Assembly: GCA_947624375.1 (NCBI GenBank)
Contig: CANQKD010000012.1
Location: 1-64,000 of the forward strand
Direction: 5' to 3'
Source: an uncultured Clostridia bacterium
GTDB taxonomy: Bacteria; Bacillota; Clostridia; Oscillospirales; Ruminococcaceae
DNA length: 64,000 nucleotides
In this document: in pieces, positions 25,813 to 35,998 of the stretch
How the letters are laid out: the number at the start of each line of letters is the position of its first letter
How positions within the stretch are numbered: position 1 is the first letter of the stretch
Notes under the pieces: model-generated
The model's input: the letters and a program-made list of their open reading frames with translations, nothing else
Databases searched by the model: none
What the model was told of the DNA's origin: nothing
Translations under genes and position numbers: made by a program

Positions 25813-25847
25813 GAAAAAAACGGCACAGCCAAAGCCGTACCGTTTTC
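25813..25847 (-). terminator. Terminator of the ribosomal operon
   Basis: After rplQ on the minus strand AACGGTACGGC pairs with GCTGTGCCGTT (11 positions including two G-U pairs) around a TTTG loop, and TTTTTTT follows. The reverse strand also has a short T-run, so it may work both ways. Confidence 0.85.
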
Positions 25848-25860
25848 AAGTTATCAGATC

Positions 25861-26202
25861 TTAAACAAGCTGAATGATAGCCATTTCAGCAGCGTCGCCT
25901 CTGCGAGGACCCGTTCTGATTATCTTAGTGTAACCACCCTTGCGCTCAGCGTAAGTAGGTGCAATTTCATCAAAGAGCTTCTTAGCTACGCTCTCCTTAG
26001 TAACATAAGCCAGAACCTGACGCTTTGAATGCAAGTCGCCTGCCTTACCGAGTGTTATCATCTTATCGGTCATCGCGCTTACTTCCTTAGCTCTGGTAAC
26101 GGTAGTTTCTATCTTACCCTTTTCAAGCAGGTAAGTTACCATAGCTCTGAGCATAGCTTTTCTGTGATCGCTCGCTCTGCCCAGCTTTCTTGTTCCCGGC
26201 AT
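25861..26202 (-). CDS. rplQ: 50S ribosomal protein L17
   Basis: Large-subunit protein of 113 residues lying near the exit tunnel. The N-terminus [21 protein letters not shown] is diagnostic, and the C-terminal [27 protein letters not shown] is intact. It is the last gene of the S10-spc-alpha operon, 19 bases after rpoA, and is followed at once by a strong terminator. Confidence 0.98.
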   Translation of the reverse strand: MPGTRKLGRASDHRKAMLRAMVTYLLEKGKIETTVTRAKEVSAMTDKMITLGKAGDLHSKRQVLAYVTKESVAKKLFDEIAPTYAERKGGYTKIIRTGPRRGDAAEMAIIQLV

Positions 26203-26221
26203 AGATATTCAACTCCTATCT

Positions 26222-27184
26222 TTAATCATTTTCTTCTGAGCTAAGATCGTAACCTAAAGACCTCAGCTTCTCCTTGACCTCGTCGAACGACTTCTTGCCA
26301 AGGTTTCTGACCTTCATCATTTCCTCCTCGGACTTTCCGATAAGGTCGTTTACGGTGTTTATACCGGCTCTCTTCAGACAGTTGAACGAACGTACCGAAA
26401 GGTCAAGTTCTTCAATAGTCATTTCAAGGATCTTTTCCTTGCCCTTGTCGTCCTTTTCAGCCATTATCTCAGGCATATTAGCCTCTTCCGAAAGGTCGAT
26501 GAACAGATTCAGATGCTCTGTCAAAAGTTTAGCCGCCAGTGAAACGGCTTCTTTTGCCGAAATAGTACCGTCCGTCCATACTTCCAGAATAAGCTTGTCG
26601 TAGTCCGTTATCTGACCTACTCTGGTGTTTTCAACTGTGTAATTTACTTTCAGTACAGGGGTGTATATGCTGTCCAGAGCAATAACTCCTATCGGAGCGT
26701 TGCCTGCCATCAGCTGTTTGTTCTTCTCGGAAGTAACATAGCCCCTGCCTCTGTCAATAACGATCTCCATATAGAGCTTCGCGCCAACACCGAGTGTCGC
26801 AATGTGCATATCGGGAACAAGTATATCGACCTCAGAATCGGTCTTTATGTCGCCCGCGGTGACCTCGCACTCGCCCTCTGCCTCTATATATATCGTCTTG
26901 GGTCCGTCGCAATAAAGCTTTGCAGTCAGACCTTTCAGGTTAAGAACGATCTCCGTGACATCTTCCTTAACTCCGGGGATAGTGGAAAGCTCGTGGTGTA
27001 CGCCGTCAATCTTTACAGATGTAACGGCAACGCCCGGCAAAGAGGAAAGCAATACTCTTCTCAAGCTGTTTCCAAGAGTCGTACCATAGCCTCTCTCAAG
27101 CGGTTCAAGAATAAACTTACCGTAAGTTCCGTTGCTTTTAAGTTCAGCTATTTCTATATCCGGCTTTTCAATTTTTTCAAGCAT
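26222..27184 (-). CDS. rpoA: RNA polymerase alpha subunit
   Basis: 320-residue alpha subunit. Residues about 1-230 form the dimerisation and assembly domain ([28 protein letters not shown] at the start); a short linker is followed by the alpha-CTD, visible as [25 protein letters not shown] and [16 protein letters not shown], which binds UP elements and activators. Placed between rpsD and rplQ as in most bacteria. The 118-base gap before it, after rpsD, is longer than most gaps in the operon and shows GC-rich inverted repeats. Confidence 0.98.
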   Translation of the reverse strand: MLEKIEKPDIEIAELKSNGTYGKFILEPLERGYGTTLGNSLRRVLLSSLPGVAVTSVKIDGVHHELSTIPGVKEDVTEIVLNLKGLTAKLYCDGPKTIYIEAEGECEVTAGDIKTDSEVDILVPDMHIATLGVGAKLYMEIVIDRGRGYVTSEKNKQLMAGNAPIGVIALDSIYTPVLKVNYTVENTRVGQITDYDKLILEVWTDGTISAKEAVSLAAKLLTEHLNLFIDLSEEANMPEIMAEKDDKGKEKILEMTIEELDLSVRSFNCLKRAGINTVNDLIGKSEEEMMKVRNLGKKSFDEVKEKLRSLGYDLSSEEND

Positions 27185-27302
27185 TTATAACCCTCCCGTG
27201 TCCAAACCTCGATTAGTTTTTACGAATGTGGCAAGGCTTCTTACCGCCCCGCCCAGCTTAACCTTCATGAGCGCCCAAAGATCGCGCCCACGCGGGGTGT
27301 TA

Positions 27303-27995
27303 TTATTTGGAGTACAACTCAACGATGAGATGCTCTTCTATCTCGTAATCGAGATCTTCCTTAACGGGAAGTCTGAGTACCTTACCGGCAAGCTTTTCTC
27401 TGTCCATATCTATCCAAGCGGGTACAAGTCTTCCCTCGGAAGCCTCGATTATCTCCTTGAATTTCGGGCTCTGCTTGCTCTTGTCTCTCAGAGAGATAAC
27501 GTCGCCGACCTTAACTCTGTATGACGGAATGTCCACTCTCCTGCCGTTTACGTCAAAGTGACCGTGAACTACAAGCTGTCTGGCTTCTCTTCTCGTCATT
27601 GAAAGACCCATTCTGAAGACGATGTTGTCAAGTCTTGATTCAAGACACGTGAGCAGGTTGGTACCTGCCTGACCTTCCATTTTCTGAGCGATCTCAAAGT
27701 AGTGACGGAACTGCTTCTCCAGTACGCCGTAGATGAATTTCAGCTTCTGCTTTTCTTTAAGCTGCATACCGTATTCAGAAACTTTCTTTCTCTTGCCCTC
27801 CGAGGGATCTCTGTACTCTACCTTGCTGGAAATGTTGTGCTTTCTCGCATCGGGTCTCTTCTTGCTCTTGTCCTCAAGATCCTCTTTGAGCTTTTCCTTG
27901 TAATTATCGGGAACTCTCGGATTTACACCCATAACTGCCGGGCTTATGCCGAGCGCTCTGCAAGTTTTGATGATCGGTTCTTTGTTTACTGCCAT
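27303..27995 (-). CDS. rpsD: 30S ribosomal protein S4
   Basis: Primary 16S rRNA-binding protein, 230 residues against about 200 in most Firmicutes. The zinc-free N-terminus ([18 protein letters not shown]) is followed by an extra lysine-rich stretch around residues 27-58, before [21 protein letters not shown]. The S4 RNA-binding domain at about 115-180 is [32 protein letters not shown]4 often represses its own mRNA; the 106-base leader before this gene contains three hairpins, which makes such control plausible here. Confidence 0.97.
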   Translation of the reverse strand: MAVNKEPIIKTCRALGISPAVMGVNPRVPDNYKEKLKEDLEDKSKKRPDARKHNISSKVEYRDPSEGKRKKVSEYGMQLKEKQKLKFIYGVLEKQFRHYFEIAQKMEGQAGTNLLTCLESRLDNIVFRMGLSMTRREARQLVVHGHFDVNGRRVDIPSYRVKVGDVISLRDKSKQSPKFKEIIEASEGRLVPAWIDMDREKLAGKVLRLPVKEDLDYEIEEHLIVELYSK

Positions 27996-28023
27996 AAAAA
28001 TGTTCCTCCGTTTTTAAATAATA

Positions 28024-28090
28024 TCGGATCCTGTTATCCGACACCGAGCAAACTTTGGGTAACTCGGTCTGTTCCGGACCTTTTTGTCCG
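28024..28090 (-). promoter_or_regulatory. Three-hairpin leader of rpsD
   Basis: Three non-overlapping inverted repeats fill the rpsK-rpsD gap: CGGAC/GTCCG (28090-28075), ACCGAG/CTCGGT (28068-28043) and TCGGAT/ATCCGA (28041-28024). None has a U-tract, so they look like RNA structure or protein-binding sites rather than terminators. Autogenous binding by S4 is a reasonable but untested guess. Confidence 0.55.
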
Positions 28091-28100
28091 TGCGTATAAG

Positions 28101-28496
28101 TTAAACTCTTCTTCTCTTGGGCGGGCGGCATCCGTTGTGAGGTATGGGTGTTACGTCCTTTATAAGGCGTACTTCCAGATCCTCAGACTGCAATGCTCTT
28201 ATAGCTGCTTCTCTGCCTGCTCCCGGACCTTTTACATAGACCTCAACGGTCTTCAGTCCGTGCTCTTTTGCAGCTCTTGCAGCGGTTTCAGCGGCTGTCT
28301 GCGCTGCGAACGGTGTAGACTTCTTAGAGCCTCTGAATCCCATCTCGCCTGCGGAAGCCCACGAAATAGCGTTGCCCTGCATATCTGTTATGGTAACGAT
28401 AGTGTTATTGAAAGTAGACTGGATATGAACCTGTCCGTTTTCAATGTTCTTTCTTTCTCTGCGGCGGCGAACCGTCGTTTTCTTAGCCTGAGCCAT
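28101..28496 (-). CDS. rpsK: 30S ribosomal protein S11
   Basis: 131-residue platform protein that contacts mRNA near the E site. Motifs [19 protein letters not shown] and the C-terminal [18 protein letters not shown] are diagnostic. It follows rpsM by 15 bases and is separated from rpsD by a hairpin-rich gap. Confidence 0.98.
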   Translation of the reverse strand: MAQAKKTTVRRRRERKNIENGQVHIQSTFNNTIVTITDMQGNAISWASAGEMGFRGSKKSTPFAAQTAAETAARAAKEHGLKTVEVYVKGPGAGREAAIRALQSEDLEVRLIKDVTPIPHNGCRPPKRRRV

Positions 28497-28511
28497 ACTT
28501 CATATCCCTCC

Positions 28512-28880
28512 TTACTTCTTCTTGTTAGCTATGGTCTTTACAGGACCTTTGCGTGTTCTTGCATTAGTCTTTGTTCTCTGACCTCTTACAGGCAGACCCT
28601 TGCGGTGACGAACGCCTCTGTAGCAGCCGATCTCAACAAGTCTTTTTATGTTAAGAGCAACTTCTCTTCTCAGGTCGCCCTCAACCATAACGTTGTGATC
28701 GATGTACTCACGAAGCTTAGCCACGTCTTCGTCGGTAAGATCCTTAACTCTCGTGTCGGGATCAACGCCCGTAGCTTCAAGTATTTTCTTAGATGTCGGA
28801 AGACCGATGCCGTAGATATAAGTCAGACCAATCTCTATCCTCTTATCTCTGGGCAGGTCGATACTAGCAATACGTGCCAT
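28512..28880 (-). CDS. rpsM: 30S ribosomal protein S13
   Basis: 122-residue head protein that forms the intersubunit bridge to L5. The start [26 protein letters not shown] and the tail [24 protein letters not shown] are typical. Preceded by the very small rpmJ gene, 30 bases upstream. Confidence 0.98.
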   Translation of the reverse strand: MARIASIDLPRDKRIEIGLTYIYGIGLPTSKKILEATGVDPDTRVKDLTDEDVAKLREYIDHNVMVEGDLRREVALNIKRLVEIGCYRGVRHRKGLPVRGQRTKTNARTRKGPVKTIANKKK

Positions 28881-28910
28881 TGTTTTAGCTGCACCTCCAT
28901 TATTTTTAGT

Positions 28911-29024
28911 TTAGCCCTGACGCTGCTTGTGCTTGGGGTTCTGGCAAATGACCATTACTTTGCCCTTGCGCTTTATGACTTTGCACTTTTCACACATAGG
29001 CTTAACTGAAGGTCTTACTTTCAT
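28911..29024 (-). CDS. rpmJ: 50S ribosomal protein L36
   Basis: 37-residue zinc protein, translated by hand from the minus strand: it begins [20 protein letters not shown] and ends NPKHKQRQG, with the zinc set CxxC...C...H complete (zinc-binding form). ATG 29024 has AGGAGG upstream in the spacer. Found in its normal place between infA and rpmM-type genes, directly before rpsM. Small size is normal for the family. Confidence 0.97.
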   Translation of the reverse strand: MKVRPSVKPMCEKCKVIKRKGKVMVICQNPKHKQRQG

Positions 29025-29086
29025 ATAAATACCTCCTTAAATTGTGGCGGTCTTTTCCGCCGCTGTTCGTGTTTACTGTGAAAGAC

Positions 29087-29305
29087 TTACTTAGTCCTCC
29101 ATGATATTCTTCCCTTTGAAAGGTCGTAAGGCGACATTTCAACCTTTACCTTGTCACCGGGAACGATGCGAATGTAGTTCATTCTGAGCTTGCCCGAAAC
29201 GTGCGCCAGAATCTGGTGACCGTTTGCAAGCTCCACCTTGAACATTGCGTTTGGAAGGGCTTCAAGAACAGTGCCCTCCAGCTCTATAACGTCTTCTTTT
29301 GACAT
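29087..29305 (-). CDS. infA: Translation initiation factor IF-1
   Basis: 72-residue OB-fold factor that blocks the A site during initiation. [26 protein letters not shown] and the ending [18 protein letters not shown] are canonical (the terminal residue series normally ends in Arg or Lys). Sits after the KOW-domain gene and before rpmJ. Confidence 0.98.
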   Translation of the reverse strand: MSKEDVIELEGTVLEALPNAMFKVELANGHQILAHVSGKLRMNYIRIVPGDKVKVEMSPYDLSKGRISWRTK

Positions 29306-29323
29306 ACTTCGATCCCCTTTCGA

Positions 29324-29608
29324 TCAAAGGCGGTTAGTCGTGTTTTCCTCCTGCATGGCGCTCAGCTTCTTTCGCAGCCCTTTGTCGGTAAGGTCTTCTG
29401 TCTGCAATACAGTGTTTGTCGCTTTAAGGTGCTTTATGTTTTTCCGCTTAGGTTTTTCAAGTTTCCTCGTCTTGCCGTCGGCTATCAAAGCATCTTTTCC
29501 CTGCGTACCCACTATCACAAACATCCTTCCGGCATCTCTGCCTGCTGTAGCTATTACCACCGTGCCAAGGATGGATCTTTCATCTTGCGGACAGTTCATA
29601 CTTCTCAC
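29324..29608 (-). CDS. KOW-domain RNA-binding protein (L14e-like)
   Basis: 94-residue protein with a KOW motif at about residues 13-40 (ILGTVVIATAGRDAGRMFVIVG) and a basic second half. Clostridia often carry this L14e/L6e/L27e-like protein between map and infA, and the same order is seen here. It overlaps the map stop by four bases, so coupled translation is likely. It probably binds ribosomal RNA, but its function is not established to my knowledge. Confidence 0.88.
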   Translation of the reverse strand: MRSMNCPQDERSILGTVVIATAGRDAGRMFVIVGTQGKDALIADGKTRKLEKPKRKNIKHLKATNTVLQTEDLTDKGLRKKLSAMQEENTTNRL

Positions 29609-30351
29609 TCCGCCGAAAGAACAACGCAGCCGTCCGTCGTCACAGCCACAGAATGTTCAAAATGTGCCGCCGGAGAGCGATCTTTCGTTACCACCGTCCA
29701 CTGGTTTGAAAGCACCTTTATATCGGGCTTTCCCATGGCTATCATCGGCTCTATGGCTATCACCATTCCTGCCGCCAGCCTTACCCCGTGACCCGGTTTT
29801 CCGTAGTTGGGCACTTCGGGTTCTTCGTGCATATCCTTGCCTACCCCGTGTCCCACAAACTCTCTTACGACGGAATATCCTCTGTCCTCGTTGTGTTTTT
29901 GTATGGCATGACCTATGTCGCCCAGCCTTACGCCCGCCTTCACCATAGAGAGCGCAATATCCAGGCTCTCTTTGGTAGACTTCATAAGCTCCAGTCTGTC
30001 CTGCGATACATTACCGACAGCGAATGTCCTTGCCGAGTCGCCGTAGTAGCCCTCGTAGTATGCCCCGGTATCTACCGAAACAATATCGCCGTCCTGTATC
30101 ACTCTGTCGCCGGGTATGCCGTGTATAACTTCCTCGTTTACCGAGATACACGCGCTCGCAGGGAATCCCCCGTAGCCTAAAAATCCTGACTTCACACCAT
30201 GTGCGGCAAAGAACTTTCTTATAACTTCGTCCAGCTCTTTTGTCGTCATGCCTATCCTGATAGCCTCCTCAGCCGCGTCAAGCGCATCGTGAGTCAGCTT
30301 GTTTGCTTTTCTGAGCTTTGCTATCTCAGAGCTTGTCTTGATGATTATCAT
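29605..30351 (-). CDS. map: Methionine aminopeptidase, type I
   Basis: Removes the initiator methionine from new proteins. 248 residues, pita-bread fold. Metal ligands are readable: D in VDTGAYYEGYYGDSART (two), H in FVGHGVGKDMHEEP, E in IAIEPM and E in AHFEHSVAV. It lacks the N-terminal zinc-finger extension found in some Firmicutes. Begins one base after adk and overlaps the KOW gene at its end. Confidence 0.97.
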   Translation of the reverse strand: MIIIKTSSEIAKLRKANKLTHDALDAAEEAIRIGMTTKELDEVIRKFFAAHGVKSGFLGYGGFPASACISVNEEVIHGIPGDRVIQDGDIVSVDTGAYYEGYYGDSARTFAVGNVSQDRLELMKSTKESLDIALSMVKAGVRLGDIGHAIQKHNEDRGYSVVREFVGHGVGKDMHEEPEVPNYGKPGHGVRLAAGMVIAIEPMIAMGKPDIKVLSNQWTVVTKDRSPAAHFEHSVAVTTDGCVVLSAE

Positions 30352-30352
30352 A

Positions 30353-30985
30353 TCAGCCCTCTAAAGCCTTTATCATCATGTCAGCCGTGCCCTCAATGTC
30401 GTTAGTGCCCTCTACTGTCGCAAGTTTGCCCTGCGCCTCGTAGTAGTCTTTCAGGGGAGCTGTCTTTTCGTGATAAGTCTTCAGCCTGTCGATAACTGTT
30501 GCAGGTTCATCGTCCTTGCGTATAGCAAGCGGTTCGCCGCAAACATCGCAAACGCCCTCTACCTTAGGAGCTTTGTTTGTAACATGGTAGGTAGCGCCGC
30601 ATTTCAGGCAAACGCGTCTGCCGGTAAGTCTTTTCTTTATGAGTTCTTCATCGACCGCCAGCTCTATTACCTTGTCTATCTTAACGCCCATAGCGTCAAG
30701 CGCCTCCGCCTGAGGAACAGTCCTCGGGAAGCCGTCAAGAATAAAGCCCTTCTTGCAGTCGTCCTGAGCGATCCTGTCTTTCAGTATACCTATAACGATA
30801 TCATCTGAAACGAGTGCGCCGCTGTCCATAGCCGCCTTGGCTTTCAGACCGTATTCGGTGCCCTCTTTGACAGCCGCCCTCAGCATATTGCCCGTAGATA
30901 TGGTAGGTATGCTCAGTCTTGCGCTGATGACTTCAGCCTGAGTGCCCTTGCCTGCTCCGGGAGCGCCTAAAAGGATCACATTCAT
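30353..30985 (-). CDS. adk: Adenylate kinase
   Basis: Interconverts AMP, ADP and ATP. 210 residues with P-loop [12 protein letters not shown] and the long LID domain. The LID is the zinc type, CLKC...CDVC, with four cysteines, common in Firmicutes. I place the start at ATG 30985, since AAAGG lies upstream and the longer in-frame GTG at 31006 overlaps that ribosome site. Between secY and map as usual. Confidence 0.97.
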   Translation of the reverse strand: MNVILLGAPGAGKGTQAEVISARLSIPTISTGNMLRAAVKEGTEYGLKAKAAMDSGALVSDDIVIGILKDRIAQDDCKKGFILDGFPRTVPQAEALDAMGVKIDKVIELAVDEELIKKRLTGRRVCLKCGATYHVTNKAPKVEGVCDVCGEPLAIRKDDEPATVIDRLKTYHEKTAPLKDYYEAQGKLATVEGTNDIEGTADMMIKALEG

Positions 30986-31023
30986 TTTTTTCACCGTACC
31001 TTTCACTGACTTGTTTGTCTTTG

Positions 31024-32358
31024 TTATTCAAGGAAGCCCTTGTGGTGACGCATCATCATCTGGGATTCCATAGTTCTTACGGTCTCAAGCGCAACGCTTA
31101 CAACTATGAGTATGGAAGTACCGCCTATAGCAAGCTGCATACCGGTTATCCTTGCGAAGAATATAGGTATTATAGCGATAAGTCCGAGGAAGAATGCTCC
31201 CACGAGCGTTATCTTTGAAATTACCCTTTGCAGGAAATCGGAAGTCGGTTTGCCCGGTCTGATACCCTGTATCGCGCCGTTGCTCTGACGAAGATTGTTC
31301 GCTATCTCAACGGGGTTGTACTGCATTGCAACATAGAAATAGTTGAAACCTATTATCAGCAGGAAATACAGTATCGCGTAAACGGGGTGATTCATGTTGA
31401 ATACGTGCAGAAGTCCGTGGTAGAACCACTTTATGCCCGTCTGTCCCGGGCCCGGGTCTGCGATAAACAGCTCCAGCGTCTGCGGTATCGACATGAACGC
31501 CATCGCGAAGATTATCGGCAAAACGCCCGACATACATATTTTTACCGGTATATACGAGCTCTGACCGCCGTACATCTTGTTTCCCACAACACGTTTCGCA
31601 TACTGAATGTGTATACGTCTCTCGGCGTTGTTCATAAATACTATGAACGCTATCATAGCGATAAAGAATACGAGTATCAGCGGCACCATTATAAGGTATC
31701 TTACCTCGCCGGTCAGCATATAGGATATAAGACCTACAACTGCCTGCGGACCTCTTGCAACTATACCTGCAAAAAGTATCATTGAAATGCCGTTTCCTAT
31801 GCCCTTTTCGTTTATCCTGTCGCCCAGCCAGATTATCAGCGAAGCGCCGGCGGTAAAGCAGGCTATGATAATTATCTCCGAGAACATCTTCGACTTCGAG
31901 AAATTCTCATATCCCGTGTTGGGTGCATACACCAGAACATTCTGCTTTTTAAGGGTCAGATAGTAAGCCCACGACTGGAACAGTGCAATAAACAGCGCTG
32001 TGTACTTTGTTATCTTGTTGAGCCTCTTTCTGCCCTCCATGCCCTCTTTCGCCATTCTTTCAAGCGGCGGCAGAGCGTATGTCAGCAGCTGGATTATGAT
32101 CTGTGCGTTGATGAACGGTCCTATTGAAAGCGCCAGTATGGTGGCTTGAGAGAAAGTACCGCCCGAAAGAACGTTCAGATAGCTGAAGAAGTTACCCGAA
32201 GAGGTAGCCGTGTCAGCCCATACCTGAAGTGCCTCTCTGTTGATGTACGGTACGGGTATCGCGCCGCCTATGCGGTAGATGATGATGATAAGAAGTGTGT
32301 AAAGAAGCTTTCTTCTTAAATCTGGAATACTCCATGCATTACGAAGAGTCTTAAACAA
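31024..32358 (-). CDS. secY: Preprotein translocase subunit SecY
   Basis: Channel-forming subunit of the Sec translocon, 444 residues with ten hydrophobic segments. The family block [16 protein letters not shown], the plug-region start [12 protein letters not shown], and the cytoplasmic loop [20 protein letters not shown] are present. One base separates it from rplO. Ordinary member of the spc segment. Confidence 0.98.
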   Translation of the reverse strand: MFKTLRNAWSIPDLRRKLLYTLLIIIIYRIGGAIPVPYINREALQVWADTATSSGNFFSYLNVLSGGTFSQATILALSIGPFINAQIIIQLLTYALPPLERMAKEGMEGRKRLNKITKYTALFIALFQSWAYYLTLKKQNVLVYAPNTGYENFSKSKMFSEIIIIACFTAGASLIIWLGDRINEKGIGNGISMILFAGIVARGPQAVVGLISYMLTGEVRYLIMVPLILVFFIAMIAFIVFMNNAERRIHIQYAKRVVGNKMYGGQSSYIPVKICMSGVLPIIFAMAFMSIPQTLELFIADPGPGQTGIKWFYHGLLHVFNMNHPVYAILYFLLIIGFNYFYVAMQYNPVEIANNLRQSNGAIQGIRPGKPTSDFLQRVISKITLVGAFFLGLIAIIPIFFARITGMQLAIGGTSILIVVSVALETVRTMESQMMMRHHKGFLE

Positions 32359-32359
32359 C

Positions 32360-32800
32360 TTATATCACCTCAGCCTTCCCGCCTGCTTTCTCGATCTTTT
32401 CCTTTGCCGCCGCAGAAAAAGCAGCAGCCTTTACCGTAAGGTTTTTGGTAAGCTCGCCGTTTCCGAGTATCTTTACTCCGTCGAGCTCCTTTTTGATAAG
32501 TCCCGATGCTTTCAGAAGCTCGGTATCAACGACCGTGCCGTCCTTGAACATATCAAGCGATGCAACGTTTACGGTCGCATAATTTGTTGCAAAAATGTTG
32601 TTGAAGCCACGCTTAGGAGTTCTTCTTGCAAGCGAAGTCTGTCCGCCTTCAAAGCCCGGTCTTACACCGCCGCCGCTTCTGGCATTCTGACCCTTGTGAC
32701 CCTTGCCTGCGGTCTTGCCCTGTCCCGAACCGTGACCTCTGCCTATGCGCTTAACTTCCTTAGTCGAGCCCTTGGCAGGTGATAATTCGTGCAATTTCAT
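32360..32800 (-). CDS. rplO: 50S ribosomal protein L15
   Basis: 146-residue protein. The Gly- and Lys-rich N-terminal arm ([26 protein letters not shown] is its core) penetrates 23S rRNA; a globular C-terminal domain ends [12 protein letters not shown]. Starts after rpmD by 20 bases. Confidence 0.98.
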   Translation of the reverse strand: MKLHELSPAKGSTKEVKRIGRGHGSGQGKTAGKGHKGQNARSGGGVRPGFEGGQTSLARRTPKRGFNNIFATNYATVNVASLDMFKDGTVVDTELLKASGLIKKELDGVKILGNGELTKNLTVKAAAFSAAAKEKIEKAGGKAEVI

Positions 32801-32820
32801 TATTCAGCACCTCCTTGCGA

Positions 32821-33000
32821 TTATGCTTCGGTTACTTTAATAAGGTGGGAGATCTTTCTGATCTTGCCCTGAGTCTGTGCGTTATCCGGCTGCACAGTCG
32901 AATCGCCTATCTTTCTCAGACCGAGAGAAGCGGCGGTCGCGACCTGCACCTTAACTCTGCCGTTAAGGCTCTTTACCAGAGTGATTTTAAGGTCTGCCAT
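32821..33000 (-). CDS. rpmD: 50S ribosomal protein L30
   Basis: 59-residue protein, translated by hand: begins MADLKITLVKSLNGR and ends ISHLIKVTEA, with LGLRKIGDSTV in the middle as in the family. ATG 33000 has GGAGG upstream; the TAA is at 32823-32821. It sits between rpsE and rplO as in other bacteria. Confidence 0.96.
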   Translation of the reverse strand: MADLKITLVKSLNGRVKVQVATAASLGLRKIGDSTVQPDNAQTQGKIRKISHLIKVTEA

Positions 33001-33014
33001 TGCAAACTTCCTCC

Positions 33015-33515
33015 TTAGCCTAAGATTTCCTTTGTAGTCTTGCCTCTCTTGGCGGCGACCTCGTCAGCCGACCTTACCGAAGCCAGACCGTTTATCGTGG
33101 CTCTTACAACGTTGAACGGGTTGTTAGAGCGCAGCGACTTTGTTCTTATGTCCTTTATGCCTGCCATTTCAACGACCGAACGAACAGGACCGCCTGCGAT
33201 AACTCCCGTACCGGGTGCAGCAGGTTTCATAAGAACTCTTCCTGCGCCGTAAGCGCCAACGATCTCGTGAGGGATAGTCGTACCCTTGAGAGATACCCTG
33301 ATGAGGTTCTTCTTAGCGTCCTCGATGCCCTTGCGTATAGCATCGGGAACTTCGCTCGATTTACCTGTGCCGAAGCCAACAATACCGTTTCCGTCGCCAA
33401 CGACTACCAGTGCGGAGAATTTCATGATACGTCCGCCCTTAACGGTCTTGGATACTCTGTTTATAGCAACTACCTTTTCTTCAAGTTCCATGTTTGAAGC
33501 GTCTATTAAAGCCAA
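33015..33515 (-). CDS. rpsE: 30S ribosomal protein S5
   Basis: 166-residue protein that helps keep decoding accurate. [32 protein letters not shown] is the RNA-binding double-stranded domain; [19 protein letters not shown]-like sequence lies in the C-terminal domain. Normal length and position between rplR and rpmD. Confidence 0.98.
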   Translation of the reverse strand: MALIDASNMELEEKVVAINRVSKTVKGGRIMKFSALVVVGDGNGIVGFGTGKSSEVPDAIRKGIEDAKKNLIRVSLKGTTIPHEIVGAYGAGRVLMKPAAPGTGVIAGGPVRSVVEMAGIKDIRTKSLRSNNPFNVVRATINGLASVRSADEVAAKRGKTTKEILG

Positions 33516-33530
33516 AAGTAACCCTCCTTA

Positions 33531-33881
33531 TCAGAAATTGAGACCGCCCTCACGGGCTCCCTCTGCTAATTCCATAACACGTCCGTGATACAGGTAACCG
33601 CCTCTGTCAAAAACACATTCGGTTATGCCTGCCGCCGCCGCGTTCTTAGCTATCAGCTTGCCGACTTCTCTGGCGCCCTCTTTGTTTCCGCCGTTTTCGA
33701 GTTTCAGGCTCGAAGCGCTTGCGAGGGTAACGCCCTTTTCGTCGTCGATAAGCTGTGCGTAAATATTTTTAGCGGAGCGGAATACGTTAAGGCGCGGACA
33801 CTGAGCTGTACCCGAAATCTTGGCACGAACTCTGGCGTGTCTTTTAGCTCTGGCAGCTGCTCTGTCGATTTTTTTCACCAT
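33531..33881 (-). CDS. rplR: 50S ribosomal protein L18
   Basis: 116-residue 5S rRNA-binding protein. A basic N-terminus ([19 protein letters not shown]) leads into [20 protein letters not shown] and the family ending [26 protein letters not shown]. Follows rplF by 19 bases. Confidence 0.98.
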   Translation of the reverse strand: MVKKIDRAAARAKRHARVRAKISGTAQCPRLNVFRSAKNIYAQLIDDEKGVTLASASSLKLENGGNKEGAREVGKLIAKNAAAAGITECVFDRGGYLYHGRVMELAEGAREGGLNF

Positions 33882-33900
33882 ATATCATTACACTCCTTAC

Positions 33901-34452
33901 TTACTTCTTAGCGCCCTTGCCGGCCTTGCCTTCCTTGCGGATGATATGCTCGCCCTCATAGCGGATACCTTTTCCCTTGTAAGGCTCGGGAGGTCTTTTC
34001 TCCCTTATCTCGCAGGCGAACTGTCCGACCTTCTGCTTGTCTGTTCCCGAAACGATAATTCTCTTTTCATCGGGAACTTCCAGCTTTATGTCGTCGGTGT
34101 CGGAAAAGATCACCTGATGTGAAAAGCCGATGTTCAGAACAAGGTTCTTGCCCTGCTTTGCGGCTCTGTAACCAACGCCCTCTATAACGAGAGTCTTGGT
34201 AAAGCCGTCGGTCACGCCGACTACCATATTGTTGATAAGCGTTCTTGTCAGACCGTGCAAAGACTTGTGAACTCTGTCCTCAGACGGGCGTGCAACGGTT
34301 ATCTCGCTGCCCTCGTGCTTGATTATCATGTCGGGCTTGAACGTTTTGGTCAGCGTACCCTTAGGTCCTTTTACCGTAACAACGTTGCCCTCGGCAATAT
34401 CAACGCTTACTCCGGCAGGAACGGTTATCGGTTTAAGTCCGATTCTTGACAT
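33901..34452 (-). CDS. rplF: 50S ribosomal protein L6
   Basis: 183 residues, two similar alpha-beta domains. It begins [14 protein letters not shown] and carries the C-terminal-domain signature [14 protein letters not shown], followed by a short basic tail (KAGKGAKK). Starts 14 bases after rpsH. Confidence 0.98.
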   Translation of the reverse strand: MSRIGLKPITVPAGVSVDIAEGNVVTVKGPKGTLTKTFKPDMIIKHEGSEITVARPSEDRVHKSLHGLTRTLINNMVVGVTDGFTKTLVIEGVGYRAAKQGKNLVLNIGFSHQVIFSDTDDIKLEVPDEKRIIVSGTDKQKVGQFACEIREKRPPEPYKGKGIRYEGEHIIRKEGKAGKGAKK

Positions 34453-34466
34453 ATATCGTTTCCTCC

Positions 34467-34865
34467 TTACCAGACAAATGCGAGAATTTCTCCGCCGACA
34501 TTGAGCTCTCTTGCCTTCTTGTCGGTAACTATGCCCTTAGAAGTAGAAACTATGGCAATACCCAGTCCCTTCATGACCTTCGGCATATTCTCACAGCTTG
34601 TATACATTCTCAGTCCGGGCTTTGAAATTCTTCTCAATCCTGTAATAACAGGCGTCTTGTTTTCGTCGTACTTGAGCGTTATCCTGATGATGCCCTGTTT
34701 TCCGTCATCAATTACCTGAAATCCTTTAACATAGCCTTCGTCAACAAGGATCTGAGTAATAGACTTCTTTATGTTGGAAGCAGGAACGTCAACTGTCGGA
34801 TGCTTTGCTGTACTGGCGTTGCGGATCCTGGTGAGCAGATCCGCTATAGTATCAGTTATCTGCAT
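34467..34865 (-). CDS. rpsH: 30S ribosomal protein S8
   Basis: 132-residue primary 16S rRNA-binding protein. [16 protein letters not shown] and the ending [28 protein letters not shown] are diagnostic. In E. coli S8 represses the spc operon; no S8-like site was identified here. Confidence 0.98.
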   Translation of the reverse strand: MQITDTIADLLTRIRNASTAKHPTVDVPASNIKKSITQILVDEGYVKGFQVIDDGKQGIIRITLKYDENKTPVITGLRRISKPGLRMYTSCENMPKVMKGLGIAIVSTSKGIVTDKKARELNVGGEILAFVW

Positions 34866-34892
34866 ATGCTGTTAACCTCCTTTAAAAACTCT

Positions 34893-35078
34893 TTACCAGC
34901 TGGCTTTCTTGACTCCGGGGATCTTGCCCTGATGAGCAAGCTCTCTGAAGCAGATACGGCATATGCCGAACTTTCTCAGATAAGCGTGGGGTCTACCACA
35001 GATCTTGCATCTGTTGTAAGCACGAGTAGAAAACTTAGGCGCAGCCTGCTGTTTGTTTATCATAGACTTCTTAGCCAT
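34893..35078 (-). CDS. rpsZ: 30S ribosomal protein S14, type Z (zinc)
   Basis: 61-residue zinc-binding form of S14. The four cysteines are in CKICGRP and CRICFRE, with the family C-terminus [11 protein letters not shown]. This short type is standard in Firmicutes; the longer zinc-free paralogue was not seen in the window. Confidence 0.97.
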   Translation of the reverse strand: MAKKSMINKQQAAPKFSTRAYNRCKICGRPHAYLRKFGICRICFRELAHQGKIPGVKKASW

Positions 35079-35098
35079 GTTCTTTTTCCTCCTCTTTC

Positions 35099-35638
35099 TT
35101 ACTTGGCAAACGGAGCGCCCATAAGTGACAGCAGCTCCTTTGCTTCCTCGTCGGTGTCAGCTGTAGTGATAAAGTTTATATCCATACCGCGTACCTTGTC
35201 GATCTTGTCATATTCGATCTCGGGGAATATCAGCTGTTCCTTTATACCGGTCGAATAATTTCCTCTTCCGTCGAAAGAATTGCCGTTTATGCCTCTGAAG
35301 TCACGAACACGCGGGAACGCAACATTAAAGAGTCTGTCAACGAATTCATACATTCTTTCGCCTCTGAGTGTCACCTTTACGCCGATTATCTGACCATCTC
35401 TCAGCTTGAAGTTTGCGACCGACTTCTTCGATCTGCACACTACAGGTCTCTGACCCGTGATAGCCGAAAGATCGTTCATAATAGCCTCAATGACCTTAGT
35501 GTTGTCCTTGTCAGCGCCGCAGCCGACGTTGATAACGACCTTGCTCAGCTTTGGTATCTGCATTACGTTCTTGTAACCGAACTTTTTAACAAGAGCAGGA
35601 GATACCGTGCTGTCGTAGTATTCTTTAAGTGTAGACAT
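35099..35638 (-). CDS. rplE: 50S ribosomal protein L5
   Basis: 179-residue 5S rRNA-binding protein in the central protuberance. Key blocks: [35 protein letters not shown], and [28 protein letters not shown]. Sits between rplX and the S14 gene with 18-20 base gaps. Confidence 0.98.
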   Translation of the reverse strand: MSTLKEYYDSTVSPALVKKFGYKNVMQIPKLSKVVINVGCGADKDNTKVIEAIMNDLSAITGQRPVVCRSKKSVANFKLRDGQIIGVKVTLRGERMYEFVDRLFNVAFPRVRDFRGINGNSFDGRGNYSTGIKEQLIFPEIEYDKIDKVRGMDINFITTADTDEEAKELLSLMGAPFAK

Positions 35639-35656
35639 TACTTTTCTCTCCTCCTG

Positions 35657-35980
35657 TTAAAATTCTTCGCCGCAGCCTTTATTCTTGCAGACTCTTACTT
35701 TCGTGCCGTCTTTAAGAATGCTGTGACCTATTCTGGTCGGCTTGCCGCACTTGGGGCATACAGCCTGTACCTTGCAGGCGTATATAGCCTTTTCAGCCTG
35801 AACTATGCCGCCCTGCTCCTGAGCGCTTCTGGGCTTAACGTGCTTCGTGGCAATGTTTCTTCCCTCAACTATGACCTTCTGTTCCTTGGGAGATACCTGA
35901 AGCACCTTGCCTGTCTTGCCCTTGTCCTTGCCGGACAGGATTATAACGGTGTCGCCTGTCTTAACGTGAATTTTGTTCAT
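35657..35980 (-). CDS. rplX: 50S ribosomal protein L24
   Basis: 107 residues. The N-terminal KOW domain is [25 protein letters not shown]. The C-terminal end carries paired cysteines, CPKCGKPTR and [11 protein letters not shown], a four-cysteine arrangement that may bind zinc. Assembly initiator protein, placed after rplN. Confidence 0.97.
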   Translation of the reverse strand: MNKIHVKTGDTVIILSGKDKGKTGKVLQVSPKEQKVIVEGRNIATKHVKPRSAQEQGGIVQAEKAIYACKVQAVCPKCGKPTRIGHSILKDGTKVRVCKNKGCGEEF

Positions 35981-35998
35981 ACTCTACGACACCTCCCA

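Noticed and set aside
27702-29009. A 435-residue open frame on the plus strand
   Set aside because: It lies antisense to rpsD, rpsK, rpsM and rpmJ, all certain genes, and shows no family motif.
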